In this document: positions 1-8,081 of the stretch, piece after piece | Layout of the letters: the number at the start of each line of letters is the position of its first letter | Numbering within the stretch: the first letter of the stretch is position 1 | IMG/VR virus record: IMGVR_UViG_3300019850_000189 | Coordinates: 124,001 to 188,000 of that record | Length of the DNA: 64,000 bases | Direction: 5' to 3' (one strand) | Origin: a virus | Translations under genes and position numbers: made by a program | Notes under the pieces: generated by a model | Databases searched by the model: none | The model's input: the letters and a program-made list of their open reading frames with translations, nothing else | What the model was told of the DNA's origin: nothing

Positions 1-521
1 AGGTGAATAAAAGAGTATTGGACAGTCTCATTCTATCCGGCGCATTTAGCGACCTTTATAAAAATACTAAAACATTATTTAATAATTATAATGAGTGGCG
101 GAAGAAATGGGGCAAGACTGATTTTGAAACATACATAAAAGGCAAAGAAGTTGAAGACTATAATGATGATGAAAAATCGAATTTCCTTCAGGATTTACTA
201 AGTATCGATACATCCATGGCATTATTTGAGAAGAAAAGCAAAGAAATTAATCAACTTAGGCAATTACTTGGAAAAGGATATATAATTGGGATTATTACGG
301 ATTTTGTCCGAAAACGCGACAGAAACGGAAATATGATGGCTTTTGTGAGCATAAGAGATGGCAATGGCATCAGACGATATCCTCTTTTCGCCAGGCAATT
401 TGCGAATAATAGTAAAAATTTGATTAAAAATAAAATATTAGCATTTAAAATGTCTAATATGAGAGATGGAGATCGCTTGATAACAAGTATCATGCAACCG
501 GATACATCAATCAATGGGTAA
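1..521 (+). CDS. dnaE: DNA polymerase III alpha subunit (DnaE-type), C-terminal part, partial
   Basis: The reading frame is open from the window edge, so only the last 170 or so residues are present. The first residues (NKRVLDSLILSGAFSDL) match the helix-hairpin-helix region of bacterial replicative family C polymerases, and residues about 95-165 have the pattern of the OB-fold domain that follows it (GYIIGIITDFVR, MAFVSIRDGNG). This is the replicative polymerase; the palm and PHP domains would lie upstream of the window. The GTG at base 3 is internal, not a start. A family C polymerase argues for a jumbo-type rather than a T4-type replisome. Confidence 0.85.
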   Translation, partial: VNKRVLDSLILSGAFSDLYKNTKTLFNNYNEWRKKWGKTDFETYIKGKEVEDYNDDEKSNFLQDLLSIDTSMALFEKKSKEINQLRQLLGKGYIIGIITDFVRKRDRNGNMMAFVSIRDGNGIRRYPLFARQFANNSKNLIKNKILAFKMSNMRDGDRLITSIMQPDTSING

Positions 522-563
522 AGTTCATGATAAAATACTACTGTGATTTTTTGTTCAGCAGAA

Positions 564-848
564 ATGAACGAAAATAAATATAAGCGAAACTCTAAAAAAT
601 TGATGGATATAATCTATGAGCATCGGGCTTCATATTTGTTGTATGAGAATAAATTTCAGAAAACTCCTGAACACTGTGCATGCGATGAATGTCTCGCTTT
701 CATTGAAGAAAAAATGAACAAGTTTAATATAGATCAAAAGGAATTTTTCGATAATTGGAAAAAGGAATTTATCAGAGATGTCAAACTTCATGCTGCACCA
801 ACAAAAACAGGCAAAGCAAAAGTATTATTGGATGGGGAAAATTCATGA
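564..848 (+). CDS. Small hypothetical protein with a CxCxxC cluster
   Basis: This 94-residue protein is not recognised. It is charged, mostly helical by composition, and carries a HCACDEC cysteine cluster near residue 40 that could bind a metal. I chose the ATG at 564; an in-frame GTG at 543 is possible, and neither has a strong ribosome site. It ends 4 bases inside the next gene (cREC protein), suggesting translational coupling. Confidence 0.65.
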   Translation: MNENKYKRNSKKLMDIIYEHRASYLLYENKFQKTPEHCACDECLAFIEEKMNKFNIDQKEFFDNWKKEFIRDVKLHAAPTKTGKAKVLLDGENS

Positions 849-1201
849 ATATAATGATTTTGGAAGATTCACCAGAGCGTTGTGAATTCTTTCGAAAATT
901 TTTGAGCGGCAATGTTCTGTATTTTTATGATAATGCAGAGGCTGCAAAGACGGCCCTGGAAGTTCAAGAATTCGATATGATATTTCTGGACCATGATTTA
1001 GAAGGCCAGGTTTATGTTAATTCTGATTACGAGAACACTGGTTACCAGGTGGCAAAATATATTGCGGATAAAAATATAAAAACTCAAGTAATTATACATA
1101 CGATGAACTATTCCGGAGCCCGTCGAATGCTGTCTGTTTTGCCAAATTCAAAATGGGTCGCTTTTAATCAGCTGTTGGAAGCATATAAAATTGACAGATG
1201 A
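845..1201 (+). CDS. cREC: receiver-like cyclic-phosphate-processing domain protein
   Basis: The protein is 118 residues and forms one receiver-like fold. It starts MNIMILEDSPER (acidic pair at 6-7), has FLDHDLEG at about 47-54 and a VIIHTMNYSGA segment near the end. This is the pattern of the cREC family (cyclic-phosphate processing receiver, Pfam PF20274), which in other phages and bacteria is linked with RNA-repair genes; the proposed role is processing cyclic phosphates at RNA ends. It shares the receiver aspartates but has no output or kinase partner here. The family call is from motif memory; the biochemical role is inference. An RlaP nucleotidyltransferase lies 1.6 kb downstream and an RNA ligase at 37.7 kb. 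Confidence 0.75.
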   Translation: MNIMILEDSPERCEFFRKFLSGNVLYFYDNAEAAKTALEVQEFDMIFLDHDLEGQVYVNSDYENTGYQVAKYIADKNIKTQVIIHTMNYSGARRMLSVLPNSKWVAFNQLLEAYKIDR

Positions 1202-1203
1202 GA

Positions 1204-1211
1204 CATATATA
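1204..1211 (+). promoter_or_regulatory. CATATATA motif, candidate late promoter
   Basis: CATATATA directly after the cREC stop codon and 30 bases before the next start. The same octamer recurs before many plus-strand genes. Confidence 0.4.
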
Positions 1212-1241
1212 AAAGTATATGGATAGTGATTGGAGCGTATT

Positions 1242-1418
1242 GTGAGTGATAAGAGTGAAGTGGCATTTAGCTGGTTCTATAATCAGGCTGAAAAAAAGAT
1301 TATATTTGTCGGAATGACCGGAAACCAACCGTCTTGGGTTTTGCCTAATAATGAAAAGAAAAGGATAGTGGCCAAAAATCTTCTTAGGAAGTATAATAAT
1401 GACAAAGCAGATAACTAA
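1242..1418 (+). CDS. Small hypothetical protein
   Basis: A 58-residue basic protein, not recognised. The GTG at 1242 is chosen because GGAG lies at 1232-1235, six bases upstream; an upstream in-frame TTG at 1230 has no such site. It overlaps the next gene by 20 bases. Confidence 0.6.
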   Translation: MSDKSEVAFSWFYNQAEKKIIFVGMTGNQPSWVLPNNEKKRIVAKNLLRKYNNDKADN

Positions 1419-1605
1419 AGCGGCTAGGAACTTGCTCAAGACGAATCATATTCAACTTATTAATCAAGCTCCGCATAGAATCACTTTGCGTATTAAAGGC
1501 AAAAATTATATATTGGAACCAGCTGGCACACTCAAGACGGAAGGCTACACTCCAGAAATAAAACGTTTATTGAGAGATGGCATACTGGGAATATATGGTT
1601 CTTGA
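1399..1605 (+). CDS. Small hypothetical protein
   Basis: This 68-residue protein is not recognised. It is basic at the N-terminus and predicted mostly beta afterwards (HRITLRIKGKNYILEP). It overlaps both neighbours, in the chain of small genes that leads to the single-strand binding protein. Confidence 0.6.
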   Translation: MTKQITKAARNLLKTNHIQLINQAPHRITLRIKGKNYILEPAGTLKTEGYTPEIKRLLRDGILGIYGS

Positions 1606-1933
1606 TAATATCTTTGAAGTAAAAACCGAAGCTATTAAAGCCTTGTTTAAAAATGTTCCAATTAAAATTGTAGAGGCCATCCTATACAAAAAAAAGGAAA
1701 TATGGGAGAATAAGATGAAAATGCCATTTGCCAAAGGCAAAACTATAAAAGACGCTTCTGAAAAGCCTAAAGAAGATACACACATATTAAAGGTGGTTTC
1801 TAACTTCAGGAAATTGTATCAAAAAAAGAATTCTAATGAAACATATATAGAAAGTAAGAAAGAAAAATTAGAGGAGCAAAACAAAAATGAATTCAAGAAG
1901 AACAAACATCGAAAAACTCAGAGAAATGTATGA
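1595..1933 (+). CDS. Hypothetical lysine-rich protein upstream of SSB
   Basis: The protein is 112 residues and not recognised. It is helical and highly charged, with a Lys/Glu/Asn-rich C-terminal half that suggests a disordered or coiled tail. The start is uncertain: ATG 1595 follows a GGGA, while ATG 1577 gives six more residues. The last 47 bases overlap the SSB gene, so the two are probably co-translated. Confidence 0.6.
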   Translation: MVLDNIFEVKTEAIKALFKNVPIKIVEAILYKKKEIWENKMKMPFAKGKTIKDASEKPKEDTHILKVVSNFRKLYQKKNSNETYIESKKEKLEEQNKNEFKKNKHRKTQRNV

Positions 1934-2729
1934 GAAGTCTAAGACGAATAGCAACTTTTCAAATAATTTTTGGTATCCTCCCGATGAGGAGAATATAATT
2001 AGAATTCTCCCTCCGCTAGAGGGCAAGGATGTATTTTACAAAGCAACGGGGACCCATAAATTTGGAGACTATTTCTTTTGGTGCCCAAGATTAACGGAAG
2101 GTAAGCGATGCCCAATTTGTGAAGAGAGAAAGCGCAGGTATGAATCTGGCACCGATGTGGATCGCGAAGTTGCCTACAAACTTAAAGGAAAGAAAAAGTA
2201 TATTTACAACATAATAGACCGAAAAGGTGATGATCCTATAAAGGTGCAACAGTATATTACAGGTCCCAAGGTCTGGGAAAAAGTTCTTTCGTATTACTTT
2301 GATGAGGAATATGGAGCTCTAGATGATATAGAAAAGGGCTACGATTTTAAGTTGATTAAAAAAATGATTTCTTCGTCAGAGGGAGAATTTGCCAATTACG
2401 ATGATTCTCGACCAATGAAGACCGCCTCCAAGCTGGCAGATAGCGATGAGGACATTGCGGAGATACTTTCTAATTTGAAAGACCTGGATACAATAATCAA
2501 TCTGAAAGATTACGACACAATGAAAGCCGCTTTGGACCGCTTCCTGGTAGAATACTATAATGCTAGCACTTCTGATAATGAAGAAATAGTTTCCACCCCC
2601 GAGATTAAAACCAAATCAAAGGATAAGAAAAAGCCCGAACCAACACCAACTATCGAAAATGAAGATGAAGCAGATATTGATGATTTTGAAGCCAAGCTGA
2701 TGAAAGAACTCGCTGAAGATGATGAATAA
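1887..2729 (+). CDS. Single-stranded DNA-binding protein, T4 gp32-like
   Basis: The protein is 280 residues. The order of parts follows gp32: a basic N-terminal arm (residues 1-20), a core with a zinc site H57-C66-C75-C78 (the gp32 H-C-C-C arrangement), and a long acidic, disordered tail from about residue 235 ending in AEDDE, the part that recruits replication partners. It would coat single-stranded DNA at the phage fork. A strong hairpin terminator follows at 2759, so this ends a transcription unit with the small genes upstream. Length is close to gp32 (about 300). Confidence 0.85.
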   Translation: MNSRRTNIEKLREMYEKSKTNSNFSNNFWYPPDEENIIRILPPLEGKDVFYKATGTHKFGDYFFWCPRLTEGKRCPICEERKRRYESGTDVDREVAYKLKGKKKYIYNIIDRKGDDPIKVQQYITGPKVWEKVLSYYFDEEYGALDDIEKGYDFKLIKKMISSSEGEFANYDDSRPMKTASKLADSDEDIAEILSNLKDLDTIINLKDYDTMKAALDRFLVEYYNASTSDNEEIVSTPEIKTKSKDKKKPEPTPTIENEDEADIDDFEAKLMKELAEDDE

Positions 2730-2758
2730 AGGACAAATTTAGGTCCTAATCCCACCAA

Positions 2759-2787
2759 ATGCCCGGATGTTCCGGGCATTTTTTTAT
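2759..2787 (+). terminator. Rho-independent terminator after SSB
   Basis: A GC-rich hairpin with arms ATGCCCGGA and TCCGGGCAT around a short loop, followed by a run of seven or more T. It lies 30 bases after the SSB stop codon. The -35 box of the next promoter begins at its end. Confidence 0.9.
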
Positions 2788-2815
2788 TTACAAAAGTTGT
2801 CTTCTGCTATATAAT
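2787..2815 (+). promoter_or_regulatory. Sigma-70-like promoter for RlaP gene
   Basis: TTTACA at 2787-2792, a 17-base spacer and TATAAT at 2810-2815. An AGGAGG ribosome site and the ATG at 2836 follow. One of nine near-identical promoters in the window. Confidence 0.85.
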
Positions 2816-2835
2816 ATTAACAGGAGGTAAACATA

Positions 2836-3801
2836 ATGCCACAGGAACATCAAGTTGAAGTTAAAAAATATATTTTTAGAGCTCGAGTTGGTTCTCACCT
2901 TTATGGACTTAATACTCCAGAATCAGACGAAGATTTTGTGAGCGTATTTATTCCTGGGGAGGATTATATTCTTGGTCTCAAAAATGTGGATGAGATTGAT
3001 CGCTCCACTAAGAAATCAGATGCCAAACGTCGAAATAGTCCAGAAGATATCGACGATAAAGCTTATAATATTCAGAAATTCCTCAAACTTTTAATTAACA
3101 ATAATCCCAACATTGTGGAGATCTTATTTGCTAGGCCCGAAAATATTATAATCTTAGAACCAGAGTTCAAAGAGCTTATCGATAATTATGAAAAAATTGT
3201 CAGCACTCGTGCCTTTTGGACTTTTACTGGTTATGCTTACTCACAGAGAAAGCACCTTATTATAAAGAGCGAGCGTTTCAGAGGTCTCACTGAAGCTGTA
3301 GAATATCTTGAGAGCATTGGTGTTAATCCGCGCGAGATCACTGAGCTTGAATCTTCAGAGCTCAATCATTTTCTTAAGTTCTATAAGGGGGAAAAAGGTA
3401 ATACAGAATTTTTCCACAAAGGAATGCCTCTTGAGCATATTTATAACCGTGTTAAGTCCGAGCTTGATATGTATGGCTATCGGATTAAGGAGCTTAACTT
3501 TACTGGCAAAGGCGGAGAGCTATATGATTCTAAATTCGCTTACCATTTAATTCGGCTTCTCGATGAGGGTAGACAGCTTCTTGAAACAGGCCATATTGAA
3601 TTTCCAATTTCTGGAAAAGCTCGCGATGATATTCTAAAGATCCGAAATAAGGAAGTGCCTTTTGAGGATCTCCTGGAACTTTATGATAAGTATAACTCCG
3701 AAATTAAAAAAATTAATGAGAAATCTCCTATCCGCAAAAAGCCAGATTTTAACTGGGCTAATAAATACCTTGTGAGGATTTTGAAAGAGAGTCTTTTGTG
3801 A
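2836..3801 (+). CDS. RlaP-like predicted nucleotidyltransferase
   Basis: The protein is 321 residues. Residues 19-33 carry the pol beta-type nucleotidyltransferase signature GSHLYG followed by SDED, the metal-binding acidic pair. The rest (a long helical C-terminal half with conserved-looking R/H patches) fits the Pfam PF10127 (RlaP, RNA ligase-associated nucleotidyltransferase) family. In that family the likely substrate is a damaged RNA or tRNA end. It has its own strong promoter and an AGGAGG site, so it is probably expressed early. With cREC upstream and an RNA ligase at 37.7 kb it suggests phage RNA repair. Family confidence is good; substrate is inferred. Confidence 0.8.
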   Translation: MPQEHQVEVKKYIFRARVGSHLYGLNTPESDEDFVSVFIPGEDYILGLKNVDEIDRSTKKSDAKRRNSPEDIDDKAYNIQKFLKLLINNNPNIVEILFARPENIIILEPEFKELIDNYEKIVSTRAFWTFTGYAYSQRKHLIIKSERFRGLTEAVEYLESIGVNPREITELESSELNHFLKFYKGEKGNTEFFHKGMPLEHIYNRVKSELDMYGYRIKELNFTGKGGELYDSKFAYHLIRLLDEGRQLLETGHIEFPISGKARDDILKIRNKEVPFEDLLELYDKYNSEIKKINEKSPIRKKPDFNWANKYLVRILKESLL

Positions 3802-3983
3802 GGAAGAGCAAAAAAATAGATATAGCAAAAACCCTCCTAAATGGTGGGATATGGGTTAAGCCCACTCCCGTCAAAAATTTCTTTATCAAACTGAAAGAGA
3901 GAACTATAACGAGAATAGAGTGTGGGCTATGGATATATAGGAATTACTTTCTGTTTGTACTTAGCCTACTATTTAGCTGGTAG
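3798..3983 (+). CDS. Possible small membrane-associated protein
   Basis: A 61-residue frame starting at a GTG that overlaps the RlaP stop (GTGA). The N-terminal half is very basic, and the C-terminal 20 residues are hydrophobic (NYFLFVLSLLFSW), enough for one membrane segment. No homologue recognised; real status uncertain. Confidence 0.4.
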   Translation: MRKSKKIDIAKTLLNGGIWVKPTPVKNFFIKLKERTITRIECGLWIYRNYFLFVLSLLFSW

Positions 3984-4028
3984 CCATAATTTGTATTATA
4001 TTTTTTATTGCTAACTCACTCACTAAGA

Positions 4029-4036
4029 CATATATA
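4029..4036 (+). promoter_or_regulatory. CATATATA motif, candidate late promoter
   Basis: CATATATA followed by TAAT, 8 bases before ATG 4045 and in a 60-base gene-free gap. Confidence 0.4.
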
Positions 4037-4044
4037 TAATCGAT

Positions 4045-4311
4045 ATGAAAAAAGAAATAGCAAAATCATTCCTCAAAGATAACATCTTAACTATCGGATA
4101 TATGACTTCAATACAAATATCGAGCAAGAATGGGCCAACCATTGGCAACGGCCGATTACCAGGTGCTGTCCAGGTTCCTAATGTATCGCCAAATTCACAA
4201 GGCGAGCGATTTAAATTAACTATCACATTAGAATGCTCTCCTGATGATCTCAAGCCTGTCTATTCTGAATTATTACCTTATGGAAAAATACTAATATTGA
4301 AAATGGAATAA
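4045..4311 (+). CDS. Hypothetical protein
   Basis: An 88-residue protein, not recognised. The middle is rich in Gly, Pro, Asn and Ser; the flanks look like beta strands (RFKLTITLECS). It begins 8 bases after a CATATATA motif with no obvious ribosome site, and the next gene starts 3 bases after its stop. Confidence 0.65.
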   Translation: MKKEIAKSFLKDNILTIGYMTSIQISSKNGPTIGNGRLPGAVQVPNVSPNSQGERFKLTITLECSPDDLKPVYSELLPYGKILILKME

Positions 4312-4314
4312 ATC

Positions 4315-5001
4315 ATGCATGATATGTATAAGCTTAAACTTAATCCGCGGGATTTGGCTATTTATGATATGGCCAGAATATTTTACAATATGATGTCAAG
4401 CCATGATCCTAAATCGCATGCACAATGGGCTAATTTTTATAATGCCAGTTATCCACAAAAAGGCAGAAACTGGAAATACTTTGAGGAACTTTATGAAGTA
4501 ATTAAAAATGACAGCCATTTTAACATGAGATGGTTTGTAAATGCTCAGTTAGTTTACCTTGAAAAAGGAAAAACCATATGGCCGGCTCAATTGCTAACCA
4601 AAAAGGCGATGAATAATTATTTTGAGTATTGCAATAACCGTCGCATAACAATTAAGGGCGACGGTACTAAAGATATTATAGCGGCTCTTGTTCATGATAA
4701 AAAATTCATGCGAGAATGGCTTAGTGATCATCCAGAAAGCGACTACGCAGATTTCTTTGGCCGAGTGCCGGAAGGACTGGTAATGTCAGATGGAATTTAT
4801 TACGCAATTCAAGGAATGCTATCTGTATTCTTTTTATCAATATCCAAAAATTTCAACATAGTTTACTTAAACCTGGAACCGGATCTACGAGAAGAAATTG
4901 CGACAAAAGGGAGGATTTTAATGTCGCGAGATAAAGTTAGGCTTAATAAGCGGGCCCTGGAGTTAGCAAGAAAAATATTCAAAGAGGAAGTGCTATTATG
5001 A
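4315..5001 (+). CDS. Hypothetical protein, 228 aa
   Basis: Not recognised. The protein is helix-rich, with many aromatic residues in the first 80 positions (AQWANFYNASYP) and a basic helical C-terminus. No catalytic motif or membrane segment is clear. It starts just after the previous stop and its end overlaps the following small gene in an ATGA junction, so it belongs to one transcription unit with it. Confidence 0.7.
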   Translation: MHDMYKLKLNPRDLAIYDMARIFYNMMSSHDPKSHAQWANFYNASYPQKGRNWKYFEELYEVIKNDSHFNMRWFVNAQLVYLEKGKTIWPAQLLTKKAMNNYFEYCNNRRITIKGDGTKDIIAALVHDKKFMREWLSDHPESDYADFFGRVPEGLVMSDGIYYAIQGMLSVFFLSISKNFNIVYLNLEPDLREEIATKGRILMSRDKVRLNKRALELARKIFKEEVLL

Positions 5002-5165
5002 CAATAGAATTTTTTACGTATTTGCTTGGATTGGCATTGATGCTTTATAGAGCTGAAATCATAGATTCTAAACAGATACAGAAACTTGTAGAGGTGTGCA
5101 AGGACAACTCAGACAAATCTATAGAAGATTTATTAACGGAGTTGGAAAGTATTAATAAAAAATAA
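4998..5165 (+). CDS. Small protein with one hydrophobic N-terminal segment
   Basis: A 55-residue protein. The ATG overlaps the previous stop (ATGA). Residues 4-18 are hydrophobic (FFTYLLGLALML), probably a membrane anchor, and the rest is a charged helix (KQIQKLVEVCKD). Function unknown. Confidence 0.6.
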   Translation: MTIEFFTYLLGLALMLYRAEIIDSKQIQKLVEVCKDNSDKSIEDLLTELESINKK

Positions 5166-5179
5166 TACTGAAGAATCGT

Positions 5180-5362
5180 ATGTCAGATGTCATTAAAGAA
5201 ATTGATACTGTAGTTACAAAATATGAGGTTAAACCGTCAGTAATGAAAGATATTACCCAAAATTTTGAGCATTCCTTCAAAGCCACAGAAAATATCGATA
5301 AATCCAAGCAGGAAGATATGGCAAAAATTTATGCCAGAGATGGCATCATAATAAGGGGATAA
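5180..5362 (+). CDS. Small hypothetical protein
   Basis: A 60-residue charged helical protein, not recognised. It sits in a run of three very small genes directly upstream of a radical SAM gene, 1 base before the next start. Confidence 0.6.
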   Translation: MSDVIKEIDTVVTKYEVKPSVMKDITQNFEHSFKATENIDKSKQEDMAKIYARDGIIIRG

Positions 5363-5363
5363 A

Positions 5364-5591
5364 ATGAAAATTCAACATTTTAATTACACAAGGATGGATG
5401 GAGAAGAATCAGAACACACTGTTATTATATTAAAAGAGGACAATGCATATATTGAAGGAATAGATTTGACAAAGCTTGCAAAACCAGAGCAGCAAAGCAT
5501 TATCGCGATTCAGAAAGAATATGAGGAAGCATTATCTTCTTTTATGCCATCTTATCGCAAGTTTATTAAAGATAATATCAAAGTCCTATAA
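5364..5591 (+). CDS. Small hypothetical protein next to radical SAM gene
   Basis: This 75-residue protein is not recognised; it has two predicted beta strands and then helices. AGGGGATAAA supplies a ribosome site. It lies directly upstream of the radical SAM gene, so a substrate or partner role is possible but not shown by any motif such as a Cys-rich or Gly-rich core. Confidence 0.6.
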   Translation: MKIQHFNYTRMDGEESEHTVIILKEDNAYIEGIDLTKLAKPEQQSIIAIQKEYEEALSSFMPSYRKFIKDNIKVL

Positions 5592-5607
5592 TGAATGGAG
5601 AGCCGAG

Positions 5608-6396
5608 GTGGAACTCACAGGTAAAAAACTCAATATTATAACAAGTTGTTATAATAATTTAAATTGTAAACATTGCTATGTTGATGCATATCTGCCATTG
5701 ACGGATAATGTATATAACAAGAGGGAAATCGCCAGAATTTTCGATTATTTTAATTCCAAGGGTGTAAATGACGTATCATTTATCGGTGGCGAGCCGCTAA
5801 TGAATACCTTTCGTCTCATGGAAATGTTGAAAATGGGATTAAATTATTTTCAACATTTCTCCTTACTTACCAATGGCATAATGCTGGAAGAAGCGTTGCT
5901 GGATCAGTTGATAGAATTGGGTCTCGCAGAATTAAAAATTAGCCTGTTTTCATTTAATGGAGAAGAGTTCAACAGCTTGGCTGGTTTGATTAGAAAAATG
6001 TATATTCCCAAAGATATAATTGCATATGCCAACAGTAAGCTTACAACTATCCTTTATGTTCCTATTTTTAGTTCGGAGCTTGGTTATTTAAATAGTAAGG
6101 TATTTGAAGGCTTTGACGATTTTATGGCAAGCACCAATAGCAAAAATATCACATTCCTATCCACACTTCCAAATCAATTCGAAACTATGGATTTTTATAA
6201 GAATATAACTGCAGCAGGTAAATTGATTAAAGCAGAGAAGCACCTTGAGATATTTAATACAGGCAAGTATAATATTGGATTTTTAGATATTGTCTCGTAC
6301 GTCAATGAACCTGGTAGATTTTATCTATATCCAGATTTAAAAGTTAGAACAAGCCTTGCCACTCTAGACAGCATATACGAAATTTCACAGGGATAA
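5608..6396 (+). CDS. Radical SAM-like protein with unusual C-x5-C-x2-C motif
   Basis: The protein is 262 residues. The GTG start at 5608 is chosen because GGAG lies seven bases upstream and because it places the cluster motif near the N-terminus. Cysteines 14, 20 and 23 (SCYNNLNCKHCY) resemble the radical SAM 4Fe-4S motif, but the spacing is C-x5-C-x2-C instead of C-x3-C-x2-C. GGEP at 60-63 is the usual SAM-amine motif, and a later KISLFSF strand fits the barrel. There is no SPASM-type cysteine-rich C-terminus. It could modify a small protein encoded just upstream or a nucleic acid; the substrate cannot be told. Confidence 0.75.
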   Translation: MELTGKKLNIITSCYNNLNCKHCYVDAYLPLTDNVYNKREIARIFDYFNSKGVNDVSFIGGEPLMNTFRLMEMLKMGLNYFQHFSLLTNGIMLEEALLDQLIELGLAELKISLFSFNGEEFNSLAGLIRKMYIPKDIIAYANSKLTTILYVPIFSSELGYLNSKVFEGFDDFMASTNSKNITFLSTLPNQFETMDFYKNITAAGKLIKAEKHLEIFNTGKYNIGFLDIVSYVNEPGRFYLYPDLKVRTSLATLDSIYEISQG

Positions 6397-6400
6397 TAAA

Positions 6401-6589
6401 ATGCCAAAAATACCAATGCATTATGACTATAATGCATTTATGAAAGAACTTGACGAAGAAACGGCCGAGATTGTTGCCGAAATGGATGATAAAATGCACC
6501 GAAAGGGTGTCGGTAAAAGAGACCAAATTAAAGAAGAGCTTGTAAAATCAATCAGAGATCGAAACTTTAAATACAAAAATAAAAAATAG
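6401..6589 (+). CDS. Small hypothetical charged protein
   Basis: This 62-residue protein starts 4 bases after the radical SAM stop. It is highly charged and helical (MKELDEETAEIVAEMDD) with a basic end. No homologue recognised. Confidence 0.6.
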   Translation: MPKIPMHYDYNAFMKELDEETAEIVAEMDDKMHRKGVGKRDQIKEELVKSIRDRNFKYKNKK

Positions 6590-6612
6590 TTTAAATTTTG
6601 TTAATCTAGAAG

Positions 6613-6620
6613 CATATATA
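6613..6620 (+). promoter_or_regulatory. CATATATA motif, candidate late promoter
   Basis: CATATATA only two bases before ATG 6623, so if it is a -10 element the transcript would have almost no leader. Confidence 0.35.
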
Positions 6621-6622
6621 AA

Positions 6623-7021
6623 ATGAAAAGAAATTACTCAAATATAACATATGAGGAATTTGCCAGGCTGAAGTTTCCCTTCTTGGCAAAATATGAAGAT
6701 GAGAATACTTTATATTATATTTACTTTGATAGCGTAATACACATATTGCCCAGCTCGGCGCTGCCGAAACGCTCGGCGGTAAATATAAGAAACAAAGTAA
6801 TGGAATTTAAGACTCGATTGAAATATCATGCTTTCAAATCGTCAAATGAACTTAACATATACATCGGAGCTCCTATAAAAGATTCAATTGGTAATATTCT
6901 TTTTTTACAGAATCTCCATATAGCAAAAACACCAAATGAATTATCCGATATGAAAGAAGGTATAATTCTTGGTTTATTTAAATACGAAAAAATAACTTTT
7001 TTGAAATCGCGATTTGACTGA
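6623..7021 (+). CDS. Hypothetical protein, 132 aa
   Basis: Not recognised. The sequence alternates predicted beta strands and short helices (LYYIYFDSVIHILP, ELNIYIGAPI) and ends basic. No ribosome site is visible between the CATATATA motif and the ATG. It stands alone between two CATATATA motifs. Confidence 0.65.
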   Translation: MKRNYSNITYEEFARLKFPFLAKYEDENTLYYIYFDSVIHILPSSALPKRSAVNIRNKVMEFKTRLKYHAFKSSNELNIYIGAPIKDSIGNILFLQNLHIAKTPNELSDMKEGIILGLFKYEKITFLKSRFD

Positions 7022-7041
7022 CAATTAAATTATCATTAAAA

Positions 7042-7049
7042 CATATATA
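7042..7049 (+). promoter_or_regulatory. CATATATA motif upstream of the tubulin-like gene
   Basis: AACATATATAG in the 49-base gap before the tubulin-like gene, 21 bases before its ATG, with AAGGAG between. Candidate late promoter. Confidence 0.45.
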
Positions 7050-7070
7050 GAATCAATAAGGAGTTAATAA

Positions 7071-8069
7071 ATGAAACGTTTAATTCTTGGTTGTGGCCAG
7101 ACAGGTTCACGCCTTGCTGAAATGTTTAAGAGTAAAAATGATGATATTATCACATTTTCAACCGCAGTAGAGGATGCCATCGGCTTAAGTAATAATATTC
7201 AAGTTTCTGATGAAGGCTCGGGACGTAACTACAACATCGGCCTTAGACTATGGGCCGAAAAGAAGGAAGAAATTGCTAAAATTCTTGAGCCTTATGAACG
7301 TACACGTATTGTATATTTTGCCGCTTTAGGCGGTGGAAGCGGCAGCTCATCAATTAGAATTGTTCTTAATCAGTTAACACGTCAAAAAAACAAAATTTTA
7401 TTTGTTGGCATTCTGCCATTCTTAGCCGAGGCAATTCCAGCAACCGCAAATGCAGTTCGGTCCATGCAGTCTCTCGTATATTATCAAGACAAATGTTCAA
7501 TTATGTTATTTCCAAATGAACTAATTGGTAAATTTACAGCAAGAGACTATACGGCTATTAACGATCATATAATAGGCGCCATCAGATGCGTTACAAATCT
7601 TAATAGCGAGCTGAATGATTCCAGTTTATATACACCATTATCCATAGATTATCTTGAAGCGGATTCGATTGCTTATGCGGGTGGTTTTGTCAATGTTTCT
7701 TTTTCAAATTTGGAGGAAGAATCACTTAAATTCATCGGTTATGGCAAGATAAATGAAGCAAAGAATATTCTTGTTGCGCGCTCTGTATACAGCAAAATAA
7801 AACAAGCAGAGGTAGATTCTGAAGCTAACAAACTAATTGAAGTTGTCAAAAAGATAAGTGGTAGAGCCCGCGGGGCAAGGATTCTTTTTGGTATTATCAG
7901 AAATAATTATGATAATATTCTATATATTACCATAGCTGCTGGTCTCAAAATAGGGCACCTGATAGATAAATATAAAAACCTAGCTATTGACAGAGTGACT
8001 AATTACAGAGCAGAAGAAATGCATGAGGATATCATAGATAAAGATGAGAATAAATTCCTTAATGTTTAA
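7071..8069 (+). CDS. Tubulin/FtsZ-family GTPase
   Basis: The protein is 332 residues. It opens with MKRLILGCGQTGSRLAE, the first strand and nucleotide loop of FtsZ-type proteins. Residues 48-58 (EGSGRNYNIG) match the T3 region, and GGGSGSS at 87-93 is the tubulin signature loop in the form known from phage PhuZ proteins. SIDYLEAD at 191-198 fits the T7 loop that supplies the GTP-hydrolysing acid, and the tail is acidic (EEMHEDIIDKDE), as in PhuZ. Polymerising phage tubulins position the phage nucleus or move capsids in some jumbo phages; whether this one does is inference. AAGGAG supports the start. Length is near PhuZ (about 315). Confidence 0.8.
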   Translation: MKRLILGCGQTGSRLAEMFKSKNDDIITFSTAVEDAIGLSNNIQVSDEGSGRNYNIGLRLWAEKKEEIAKILEPYERTRIVYFAALGGGSGSSSIRIVLNQLTRQKNKILFVGILPFLAEAIPATANAVRSMQSLVYYQDKCSIMLFPNELIGKFTARDYTAINDHIIGAIRCVTNLNSELNDSSLYTPLSIDYLEADSIAYAGGFVNVSFSNLEEESLKFIGYGKINEAKNILVARSVYSKIKQAEVDSEANKLIEVVKKISGRARGARILFGIIRNNYDNILYITIAAGLKIGHLIDKYKNLAIDRVTNYRAEEMHEDIIDKDENKFLNV

Positions 8070-8081
8070 GGAGGCTGCATA

